Positions 22,578-29,516 of a DNA stretch of 29,516 bases are shown piece by piece (position 1 is the stretch's first letter; each line of letters starts with the position of its first letter). A program made the position numbers and the translations under genes. The notes under the pieces are model-generated. The model worked only from the letters and a program-made list of their open reading frames with translations, was not told the DNA's origin and did no database searches. The DNA is taken from positions 1 through 29,516 of the forward strand of contig JAEWGR010000036.1 in the NCBI GenBank assembly GCA_023388195.1, read 5' to 3'. Source of the stretch: Bacillota bacterium. GTDB taxonomy: Bacteria > Bacillota > Negativicutes > Sporomusales > Sporomusaceae.

Positions 22578-24805
22578 TAAACTCCTCCCCCTAAAGGCTG
22601 GGTCTGGGTCATGCGGTATACGCTGAATACATCCTGAACCCGGCGTATTTTATTCATAATGTGCTCCAGCTGACTTAGATTGCCGATATCAATGTCCATG
22701 TTGATGACAGCTGTTTTATTCTTATGGACTTTGGCATTCAGCGAGCTCACCGTTATCTTAGCATCGGCTGCCACCATCATGATATCTGACAGCAGGTTTG
22801 GCCGGTCCGAACCTGAGATTTCAATAGATACTTTATAAAGAGTATCACCGGGAATATCCCAATTAACTTCAATCATACGCTCGTACTCCTCGGGATTATT
22901 CAGAATATTAGGGCAGTCGTCGCGGTGGACAGACACACCCCGCCCCCTTGTAATATAGCCTACGATAACGTCGCCGGGTAGCGGATTACAGCATCGCGCC
23001 AGCCTGACCATAAGCCCCGATTCGCCCTTAACTAATATGCCATGGCTGGCTTTACTTTTAGGCCGTTTCGGTTTCAGCTCCGCCAGCATCGCCGACACGT
23101 CGGGCGGTGTAGTACTTTTTAATTCTTTTTTATGAGCCTCAATTAGCTTGGACATAACGCCATGGAGGGTTACCCCACCATATCCCAGGCCTTCAAACAG
23201 GTCATCCTCACTGGTAATGTTTAATTTCTTCGCAACTTCACTAAGGCGGTCACCTTTTACCAAATCGCGCCAGTCATAGCCAAGCTTCTTACTCTCACGC
23301 TCAATCATTTCCCGGCCTTTGGCAACGTTTTCTTCCCGCTTTTCTTTTTTAAACCATTGTCTGATCTTGTTCCGCGTTTCCGATGACCCAATTACATTCA
23401 GCCAATCCCGGCTTGGTCCGTTATTATGTTTGGAGGTAATAATTTCAACAATATCGCCGTTATTCAGCTTATATTCAAGCGGTACTATTTTGCCGTTGAC
23501 CTTGGCACCAACACAACGGTGACCAACATCGGTATGAATCCGGTAGCCAAAATCAATGGGAACCGAACCGGCAGGCAAATCAATGACATCGCCCCGGGGG
23601 GTGAACACAAACACCTCATCGGCAAAAACATCCATTTTTACCGATTCAATAAATTCGCGGGGATCCCTTAGATCCCGGTGCCATTCTAAAAGCTGCCTGA
23701 GCCAGGATAATTTCTGATCCGTATCTTTGTGGGCACCTTTGCCGCCTTCTTTATACCGCCAATGCGCGGCAATCCCGTACTCGGAGATGCGATGCATCTC
23801 TAATGTTCGGATCTGAATCTCCAGTGGCTGGCCTGACTGGCCAATAACGGTTGTATGCAGGGACTGGTAACCATTTGATTTCGGCATGGCTATATAATCT
23901 TTAAACCTGCCTGGCAATGGTTTCCACAGAGTATGAACAACGCCTAAAGCGCCATAGCAGTCTTTTACAGAATCAACTACAATACGGATGGCGGATAGAT
24001 CATATATCTCACTGACATCCTGCTTGTGACTTTTCTTCATTTTTTTATATATACTATAAAAATGTTTGGGCCGGCCCTCAATTTCCGCCGTAATCCCAAC
24101 CGCATCCAGCCGCTCCACCATTAATGCAATGGCTTCTGTAACAATCCGTTCCCGTTCCTTACGCTTTTGCTTAACCTGTTCAACAAGCCGGTAATACTTG
24201 TCAGGTTCTAAAAACCGGAACGATAAATCCTCTAACTCCCACTTAATGTTAGACATCCCCAGGCGATGGGCCAGGGGCCCGAAAATTTCGAGTGTTTCCC
24301 GGGATATTTCCTGCTGCTTGTGAGGTGCCATATATTTAAGCGTTCTCATATTATGTAATCTGTCTGCCAGTTTTATCAAAACTACCCGGATATCTTTGGC
24401 CATGGCTAAAAACATCTTCCGGTAGTTTTCCAACTGTTGTTCCTCTTTGGACTTATACTCAATCCGGCTCAGTTTGGTAACGCCATCGACAAGCATGGCA
24501 ACCTCTTTGCCAAATTCTTTTTCCAGCTTTTCCAAAGTAACATCAGTATCTTCCACCACATCGTGCAGCAGACTGGCACTAATCGTAACCGCATCAATCT
24601 GTAGATCGGCCAGGATATTGGCAACCCCTAACGGATGACAGATATAGTCTTCTCCGGAAACCCTAAGTTGACCCGCATGGGAATTGTACGCCAACTGGTA
24701 GGCTTTCTCAACCATCTGTAATGGTGCATCAGGATGATTGGCTTTAATTTTGGCGATTATATCTTCAATATTTGGCTTTTTTTTATCCTGCACATCGCTG
24801 CCCAT
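22577..24805 (-). CDS. rel: Bifunctional (p)ppGpp synthetase/hydrolase Rel (RelA/SpoT family)
   Basis: 742 residues, full length. Order of domains: HD hydrolase (about 35-190) with His81-Asp82 in LLHDVVEDTD, intact and so probably active; synthetase (about 220-345) with RFKD at 300-303, the RXKD version of bifunctional enzymes, and YQSLHTTVIG; TGS (about 390-450); a zinc-finger/CC-type region with RLARCCNPLPGD; and a C-terminal ACT domain (about 670-735). It makes and degrades the alarmone of the stringent response. A GAGGTGAGG site precedes the ATG. It lies 54 bases after apt; no clear promoter is seen in that gap. Confidence 0.97.
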   Translation of the reverse strand: MGSDVQDKKKPNIEDIIAKIKANHPDAPLQMVEKAYQLAYNSHAGQLRVSGEDYICHPLGVANILADLQIDAVTISASLLHDVVEDTDVTLEKLEKEFGKEVAMLVDGVTKLSRIEYKSKEEQQLENYRKMFLAMAKDIRVVLIKLADRLHNMRTLKYMAPHKQQEISRETLEIFGPLAHRLGMSNIKWELEDLSFRFLEPDKYYRLVEQVKQKRKERERIVTEAIALMVERLDAVGITAEIEGRPKHFYSIYKKMKKSHKQDVSEIYDLSAIRIVVDSVKDCYGALGVVHTLWKPLPGRFKDYIAMPKSNGYQSLHTTVIGQSGQPLEIQIRTLEMHRISEYGIAAHWRYKEGGKGAHKDTDQKLSWLRQLLEWHRDLRDPREFIESVKMDVFADEVFVFTPRGDVIDLPAGSVPIDFGYRIHTDVGHRCVGAKVNGKIVPLEYKLNNGDIVEIITSKHNNGPSRDWLNVIGSSETRNKIRQWFKKEKREENVAKGREMIERESKKLGYDWRDLVKGDRLSEVAKKLNITSEDDLFEGLGYGGVTLHGVMSKLIEAHKKELKSTTPPDVSAMLAELKPKRPKSKASHGILVKGESGLMVRLARCCNPLPGDVIVGYITRGRGVSVHRDDCPNILNNPEEYERMIEVNWDIPGDTLYKVSIEISGSDRPNLLSDIMMVAADAKITVSSLNAKVHKNKTAVINMDIDIGNLSQLEHIMNKIRRVQDVFSVYRMTQTQPLGGGV

Positions 24806-24859
24806 GCCTCACCTCATACCCTGTTGCTGCCATATATATCATATTCTATGGTTAACTAA

Positions 24860-25372
24860 CTAATATTGAACCAGCGAATTAATAACATAACTATCCAGGT
24901 TTTTACGTCCGTTTAAAAATGATAATTCAATCAAAAATGCCAGGCCGATAACTTTGCCGCCTAATGTTTCAATCATCTTGACCGTTGCCAGGGTAGTTCC
25001 GCCGGTTGCCAGCAGATCATCGGCGATTAAAACCCGGCTGTTCGGTTCAATCGCGTCTTTGTGAATTTCGAGAGCATCCTTGCCATATTCCAGGGAATAG
25101 GTCTGACTGATTATTTCTCCCGGCAGTTTTCCCGGCTTGCGGATAGGTACAAAGCCTGCTCCCAATACATAGGCTAACGGCGCCCCGATGGCAAAACCTC
25201 GTGCCTCCGGCCCCACCACCACATCAATCTGTTGATCCCGGTAGTGTTCTGCCAAGCGGTCAATGGCAATCCGAAACGCTTTTCCATCCTTAAGCAAAGT
25301 AGTAATATCTTTAAATTGAACTCCTTGTTGCGGGAAATCAGGTATATTTCTAATTTTATCCCGTAGATCCAT
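24860..25372 (-). CDS. apt: Adenine phosphoribosyltransferase
   Basis: 170 residues, normal length. The PRPP-binding motif VLIADDLLATGGTT spans 114-127, and the adenine/hood region includes FPQQGVQFKDIT and GPEARGFAIGAPLAY. It converts adenine plus PRPP to AMP in purine salvage. A strong GAGGAGGT site precedes the ATG. Between recJ (18-base gap) and rel, as in Bacillus; putting a purine salvage enzyme beside the alarmone synthetase is a common Firmicutes arrangement. Confidence 0.97.
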   Translation of the reverse strand: MDLRDKIRNIPDFPQQGVQFKDITTLLKDGKAFRIAIDRLAEHYRDQQIDVVVGPEARGFAIGAPLAYVLGAGFVPIRKPGKLPGEIISQTYSLEYGKDALEIHKDAIEPNSRVLIADDLLATGGTTLATVKMIETLGGKVIGLAFLIELSFLNGRKNLDSYVINSLVQY

Positions 25373-25390
25373 CGCTGAACCTCCTCAAAT

Positions 25391-27442
25391 CTAAATATGC
25401 TGAGCCATATATTCCTGGCGTATTTTTTGACTTTCACGAAAAGCAGCCGAGTCTGTCAATGCCAGTTTTTTTTCTGGCGACGGCTCGATAATCAATTCAG
25501 GTGCGCTGCCGTTTTGTATGTTACGGGAAAGCAGGCCTAGTTCTGACAGTACAGTTATTGCCATATCAATAACGTGTTCCGGCAGCATACAATTATAGTT
25601 TTTAAAAACAGCCTCGCCTATATCAGCGGCGGCTAAGCGGGAGTGACCCAGTCTATTACACTCTTTAACAGTTAAATACACATACTTAATACAGTCCCGG
25701 TCAGGTGCCAGCTTATCGAGCATTTCCTTGGCAGTCCCGGCAGTTGATGACCGCACATCATGCGCAGTAAGTTGCAATTTTTTTTGCCCCTGCCATTCAT
25801 TATATTTCGGCACAAATACTAAGTCTATTTCTTGGTTGCAGGCCAGGCTGTCGGCTAGTTCACCCATGTTCCAGGCAATAACATCATTGACAGCGGCATG
25901 ATTCAGCTTAAGCTTCAAGTGGCGCCCCTGCTGACCAACAAGCTTTTTTTCACCTAATTGAATATTCCGGCAGGCAAACACCGGACTGGGATTGCCGAAG
26001 CCATAAGGTTCCAGGCAGGTCAATTGCTCAATAAATGCTCCGGTTATTTCTTTAAGCGGCACACAGGAGTCGATTTTCAGAACAGGAATATAATCGGCTG
26101 CCGATAAACTAGCTGCCGCGATAGCATTTAACCGTTCGCGCAACCGCGTAATATGTTCAACTGGAATCGTCAGCCCTGCTGCCTGACGGTGCCCGCCAAA
26201 CTGAGTTAACAAATCAGAACATTGGTTTAACGCTGCATACATATCGAATGGCGGTATGCTGCGGCAAGAGCCTTTGCCATAACCCTCACGGATGCTGATC
26301 ATAACCACCGGTTTATAATATCTTTCTACTAACCGTGAGGCCACAATGCCGATAACACCGGAATGCCATTCTTCGCCGGCCAGTACCAGCACATTTGCCT
26401 GGGCTATATCCATTGTGGCCAATTGTTCTTCCGCCTTGCCCAAAATGATTTTTTCTATCGCCTGGCGGGCAGAATTTTCCTCATCTAAGAGGCTGGCCAA
26501 CCTAAAAGCATTGTCCGCATCATTTGTAGTCAAAAGTTCCACACCGGCTGCCGCCTGGCTGACACGGCCTACGGCATTGAGCCGTGGAGCAATAACAAAA
26601 CCTACGCTCCCACTGTCAACAGGCTTGCCTGCTAAGCCGCAAACGGCGAGCAAAGCCGTAATACCGGTATTTTCTGTAGTCGCCAGCTGAGTTAACCCCA
26701 TTTTTACCAAAACCCGGTTTTCACCAGTCAGGGGCACAATATCGGCAATTGTACCAATTGCCACAATATCAAGGTAATCATGGAACTGACTGGCTGGACC
26801 GTGACAATGTTGCCATAATGCCTGACATAGCTTAAAAGCAACGCCGACACCGGCTAAATTTTTTTCCGGATAACTGCAATCTATCTGTTTGGGATTAATA
26901 ATGGCCACCGCTGCCGGCAGTTCGGCCGGCGGCTGGTGATGATCGGTTATTACTATATCAAGTTTACCCGCTACAGAAGCTACCTCTTTGACGGCACTAA
27001 CCCCGCAGTCAACTGTAATAACAAGCCGTGTGCCTGTTGCTATGAGGTGCGCTAAAGCGGCATCATTAAGCCCATACCCTTCGCTTTGCCGGTCCGGAAT
27101 ATAATATTCAACATCTGCACCAAGGCGGATTAATGTTTTATATATGATCGCACAGGCTGTAATGCCATCGACATCATAATCCCCATATACAGTAATTTTT
27201 TCCTGCTGCTCGACGGCATGAATAATTCGTGTGACCCCGGTTTGCATACCCTTTAACAGATAGGGATCGGTGATACACTCGGCCCCGGCATGTAAAAATT
27301 CCGTTGCGGCAGTTTCATTGGCAACCCCGCGGTTAATTAATGCTTGGGCAATAAACTCGGATATATTCAGCTTCCGGCTGAGCTCACTTGCAAGTTCAGG
27401 TTTTACCGGAAGCAGCTTCCATGCTTTTCTAAGCCTAGCCAT
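25391..27442 (-). CDS. recJ: Single-stranded-DNA-specific exonuclease RecJ
   Basis: 683 residues, longer than E. coli RecJ and close to other Firmicutes forms. The DHH phosphoesterase motifs are visible: GDYDVDGITA (Asp88, 90, 92), VDCG (about 145) and TDHH (167-169). The DHHA1 domain carries GSCRSIPPFDMYAALNQC and GGHRQAAGLTI (about 395-430), an OB-fold follows (about 455-560), and a C-terminal extension beyond 570 resembles a helical wing. It degrades 5' ends of ssDNA in repair. The ATG at 27442 follows GGAGGG by an unusually long 13 bases, with no better in-frame start. It heads the ten-gene run down to aspS. Confidence 0.96.
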   Translation of the reverse strand: MARLRKAWKLLPVKPELASELSRKLNISEFIAQALINRGVANETAATEFLHAGAECITDPYLLKGMQTGVTRIIHAVEQQEKITVYGDYDVDGITACAIIYKTLIRLGADVEYYIPDRQSEGYGLNDAALAHLIATGTRLVITVDCGVSAVKEVASVAGKLDIVITDHHQPPAELPAAVAIINPKQIDCSYPEKNLAGVGVAFKLCQALWQHCHGPASQFHDYLDIVAIGTIADIVPLTGENRVLVKMGLTQLATTENTGITALLAVCGLAGKPVDSGSVGFVIAPRLNAVGRVSQAAAGVELLTTNDADNAFRLASLLDEENSARQAIEKIILGKAEEQLATMDIAQANVLVLAGEEWHSGVIGIVASRLVERYYKPVVMISIREGYGKGSCRSIPPFDMYAALNQCSDLLTQFGGHRQAAGLTIPVEHITRLRERLNAIAAASLSAADYIPVLKIDSCVPLKEITGAFIEQLTCLEPYGFGNPSPVFACRNIQLGEKKLVGQQGRHLKLKLNHAAVNDVIAWNMGELADSLACNQEIDLVFVPKYNEWQGQKKLQLTAHDVRSSTAGTAKEMLDKLAPDRDCIKYVYLTVKECNRLGHSRLAAADIGEAVFKNYNCMLPEHVIDMAITVLSELGLLSRNIQNGSAPELIIEPSPEKKLALTDSAAFRESQKIRQEYMAQHI

Positions 27443-27467
27443 AAGATACGCAAAGCCCTCCGTAATC

Positions 27468-27507
27468 GTATACTAGATAATTGTAGTATACCATGCAATA
27501 TTTTGCA
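27468..27507 (-). promoter_or_regulatory. Possible extended -10 promoter of the recJ run, overlapped by inverted repeats
   Basis: On the minus strand TGGTATACT is an extended -10 (TATACT at 27485-27490). It is embedded in a perfect inverted repeat, GTATACTA-N8-TAGTATAC (27468-27491), and next to TGCAA-N4-TTGCA (27494-27507). This looks like a regulated promoter, but the protein that would bind is not known and no -35 box is convincing. Confidence 0.4.
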
Positions 27508-27522
27508 ACTTTACTGGTAAAA

Positions 27523-27831
27523 TCACTCACTGTCTGCCTGAACCGGTGTCTGTGTTGTGGTCCCCTGGCCGGCCCGTAGTTCACGATTTTCAGCTTCCGT
27601 TACTTGCTGAGCCTGCAGGGTTTTACGCAAAGTACGTTTGAGCCTGAACTGGACAAGCATCGACAAGGACAAAATTGTCATTGCCCCAAAAGTAGCTGAA
27701 CCCAAAATAATAATAACCAATGAGGTTTGAAAACTCCAAATCAAAAAACTTACCGTAACCGGCAATGAATTTTGTACGGCAAACACGGCGACAAGTAAGG
27801 CAAAAACAAAGGCAAATAGCAAATTCCACAT
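27523..27831 (-). CDS. LapA-domain small membrane protein (YrvD-like, DUF1049)
   Basis: 102 residues with two membrane segments (about 3-22 and 35-60) and a cytoplasmic C-terminal helix that may form a coiled coil (LRKTLQAQQVTEAENRELRAG), a typical LapA/YciS layout including AVQNSLPVTVSFLIWSFQTSL. In E. coli LapA takes part in controlling LPS synthesis via LapB/FtsH; in Gram-positive relatives such as YrvD the role is unknown. The family's presence beside recJ is conserved in Bacillus. The ribosome site (GGGTG) is weak. Confidence 0.85.
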   Translation of the reverse strand: MWNLLFAFVFALLVAVFAVQNSLPVTVSFLIWSFQTSLVIIILGSATFGAMTILSLSMLVQFRLKRTLRKTLQAQQVTEAENRELRAGQGTTTQTPVQADSE

Positions 27832-27916
27832 GTTTCATCACACCCACACATTGTTTATATGGATAATATTCTCGGAAAATGTGCAATAATCCTCTACATT
27901 CGATGGTAACAGTCAA

Positions 27917-27945
27917 ATAAAAGTAAAAACAGGCGAATGCCTGTT
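27917..27945 (-). terminator. Rho-independent terminator after the DUF456-like gene
   Basis: On the minus strand AACAGGC (27945-27939) pairs with GCCTGTT (27934-27928) around a four-base loop and is followed by TTTACTTTTATTT. It begins 15 bases after the stop codon. Confidence 0.75.
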
Positions 27946-27959
27946 AATTTCACTGGAAA

Positions 27960-28448
27960 TCACATATAAATATATAAATTAACGAGAACAATCATAACAA
28001 CCCCGCAGACAAATCTAAGCATGGCTACGCCGGCCAGCCGGAAGATCACCCGTAAGACATGATCACTGCGGGGAATAAGCGTTTTGCCGGCGATGATCTC
28101 CCATACCGTCAGTCCCAGTACCGGGCCGAGTAAAGCATCGCTTGCCAGCATGCCGGCAATATGCGTAACTGTGCTGTTAACACTAAATACCCGTGAAACC
28201 GGAATATCCCGCGTTAAATAGATACGCAGGACTCTCCCGCCTACCTCTGCTGCTACTGTCAAAACCAGCAAAAAACCAGTAATCTGCAGCGTGAATGTCA
28301 AAAATCCGGTAGCTGCACCATATAAAATTGCACCCAGCAGGATAATCACTGTACCGGGCAAACGAACTGAAACCGTACTAATAAGGCCTGCCAGCATAAT
28401 AAAGGTTACGATAAACTTAAGCGCCAACAATGAGGTACCCCGTTTCAC
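27960..28448 (-). CDS. DUF456-like polytopic membrane protein
   Basis: 162 residues with four or five hydrophobic segments. Features that recall DUF456 are VRLPGTVIILLGAILYGAATGF in the first half, the central glycine-containing VAAEVGGRVL region and DALLGPVLGLTVWEIIAGK, with the LGPxLG pattern of that family. The function is unknown. The GTG at 28448 lies 12 bases after AAGGTAG; a TTG about eight codons further on, 7 bases after GGGG, is a possible alternative. It follows the transporter gene by 17 bases, so the two are probably cotranscribed, and a terminator comes next. Confidence 0.65.
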   Translation of the reverse strand: MKRGTSLLALKFIVTFIMLAGLISTVSVRLPGTVIILLGAILYGAATGFLTFTLQITGFLLVLTVAAEVGGRVLRIYLTRDIPVSRVFSVNSTVTHIAGMLASDALLGPVLGLTVWEIIAGKTLIPRSDHVLRVIFRLAGVAMLRFVCGVVMIVLVNLYIYM

Positions 28449-28465
28449 AAAATAATACGTCTACC

Positions 28466-29494
28466 TTATTGTGACTTGTTGCCTTCCTGTTTATGTAAAA
28501 TATATGCAATAAAACAAATAAAAGCAATTGTAACCAGACCGGTACCGCTCATAAACCGGAGCATCAAATCGAGTCTGACAAAGCTACCGCCCCAGATCAG
28601 CAGCCCGGCTGCTGCCAATGCCGGCCACAGCTTTAGTTTGGTCAAAATACTGATCTGTTTGGCATTGACAAGCATGGCCGGTACCATGGTATTTATGAAG
28701 ATACACAGCAACACACTGTTAAAACCAATGGCCAGCCAGGGGGCAAAGATTTGACCGGCAACTGCCGGCAGCGGCATAAGCGCACCGGTACCTCCGACCA
28801 AAGCCAAATGTGCCAGCAGCAGTGTAAAAAGACCTTCAAAAAACTTAGCCAGGACGGCAAGATATACGCCGGTATAGTCATGAGGCGCAAAATAAGTTCC
28901 GGTTTCAACTACCAGTGCCGAGCGCATACCGCAGGCATTATAACCGATAAGCGCCAATACCAGCGTCCAGCTGATAGGCTCTGTTGACATTATGTGTTCA
29001 AAGGCGATTGGCTGAATACTGTCTAATACCATAACCAGCATCACACCTGTGGCCGGAATAAACAGGAGTGCTAAATAATTAGAAAGCCGCAGTACCTCCC
29101 GGCCATAGCCGACTGCCAGCAGGGAGCAGCCGGCTATACACAGGGGAACAGCCGCCAGGTAGGGCAGCCCGGTCAAACTTTCCAGTAAATGGCCGGCAAA
29201 GTACCCGCCTGTTAAAGCGCTGGCAGGCAGTGACACGGCTAATACAACCAGTGCCAATACCCGTTTGCCCCGTATACCCAGTAAGCGTTTTACAACTGCC
29301 GTCAATTCCCGGCCGCTCTTTACCCCGATCCAGGCCGATACGCCTGCCACCACTGAGCCAAATATCATATACGACAAAAATACCGTGCCATATATCCCAT
29401 TACCCAGTAACGCGGCCATCGCCGGCACAACAGCTATATTATCACCGGCTATATGTACGATTGCCAGCGACAAAGCCGGTAGAATTACCCCCAT
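28466..29494 (-). CDS. Polytopic membrane transporter, YkvI/APC-like
   Basis: 342 residues with about ten hydrophobic segments. Features such as a broken first helix (LSLAIVHIAGDNIAVV), the charged loop KSGRELTAVVKRLLGIRGKR and the FINTMVPAMLVNAKQIS segment resemble the YkvI family within the LeuT-fold amino acid-polyamine-cation superfamily. The solute is unknown. The ATG at 29494 follows GGGGG by about 7 bases, so the gene is complete inside the window. It is in front of the DUF456-like gene. A nucleobase or amino acid permease of another LeuT-fold family is the alternative. Confidence 0.6.
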   Translation of the reverse strand: MGVILPALSLAIVHIAGDNIAVVPAMAALLGNGIYGTVFLSYMIFGSVVAGVSAWIGVKSGRELTAVVKRLLGIRGKRVLALVVLAVSLPASALTGGYFAGHLLESLTGLPYLAAVPLCIAGCSLLAVGYGREVLRLSNYLALLFIPATGVMLVMVLDSIQPIAFEHIMSTEPISWTLVLALIGYNACGMRSALVVETGTYFAPHDYTGVYLAVLAKFFEGLFTLLLAHLALVGGTGALMPLPAVAGQIFAPWLAIGFNSVLLCIFINTMVPAMLVNAKQISILTKLKLWPALAAAGLLIWGGSFVRLDLMLRFMSGTGLVTIAFICFIAYILHKQEGNKSQ

Positions 29495-29516
29495 ATAATC
29501 GCCCCCTGCCTTGCTT

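Noticed and set aside
27623..27916. A 97-codon minus-strand ORF overlapping the LapA-like gene
   Set aside because: It overlaps in another frame, and only the lapA-like frame has a family match with two clear membrane segments.

Overview
The window comes from a low-to-mid GC, Gram-positive-lineage anaerobe of the Firmicutes. Every credible gene lies on the minus strand. The gene order closely follows the recJ-apt-rel-dtd-hisS-aspS-6S RNA-rarA-Rrf2-iscS-mnmA-yrrD-yrrI-alaS-yrzL-ruvX-yrzB-mltG-yrrM block known from Bacillus. Protein style, a ferredoxin-fused aldo/keto reductase and the interspersed accessory genes would fit the Negativicutes (Sporomusaceae-like), but that placement is inference.\n\nReading in the direction of transcription (right to left): (1) 29494-27523 holds three membrane proteins: an APC-like transporter, a DUF456-like protein and a LapA/YrvD-like protein. 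(2) 27442-15298 is a tight run of ten genes (recJ, apt, rel, dtd, an MBL-fold hydrolase, an AI-2E-family permease, fur, hemZ, hisS, aspS) with gaps of 0-55 bases and no obvious internal terminator, so it may be one long transcriptional unit. It joins DNA repair, purine salvage, the stringent response, D-amino acid proofreading, iron control and tRNA charging. (3) 15225-15018 encodes a probable 6S RNA with its own promoter, in the same position relative to aspS as in Bacillus. (4) 14759-14139 is a stand-alone acetate/succinate-type transporter with its own promoter and terminator. (5) 13856-12525 is rarA. (6) 12314-9184 is an iron-sulfur/tRNA thiolation operon: Rrf2 regulator, iscS, iscU, mnmA, driven by a clear sigma-A promoter. 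(7) 9093-8170 has a PRC-barrel protein and two small proteins (zinc ribbon, glycine-zipper membrane protein), then a terminator. (8) 8029-7004 is a second AI-2E-family permease and 6909-4285 is alaS with its own promoter. (9) 4158-2508 is ireB, a ferredoxin-fused aldo/keto reductase, and ruvX. (10) 2419-2066 is a DUF1292 gene with its own promoter and terminator. (11) 1576-1 is mltG followed by trmR (yrrM), the latter cut by the window edge.\n\nMost of this is a conserved housekeeping neighbourhood, and I found no clear new multigene system. The least explained material is between genes: a two-copy hairpin element (8050-8117 and 14904-14970), a long imperfect inverted repeat in the 489-base gap before mltG, inverted repeats lying over several promoters, and the apparent absence of T-box leaders before alaS and hisS-aspS. 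Among proteins, the ferredoxin-fused reductase inserted between ireB and ruvX and a cysteine cluster in the DUF1292 protein deserve a look.
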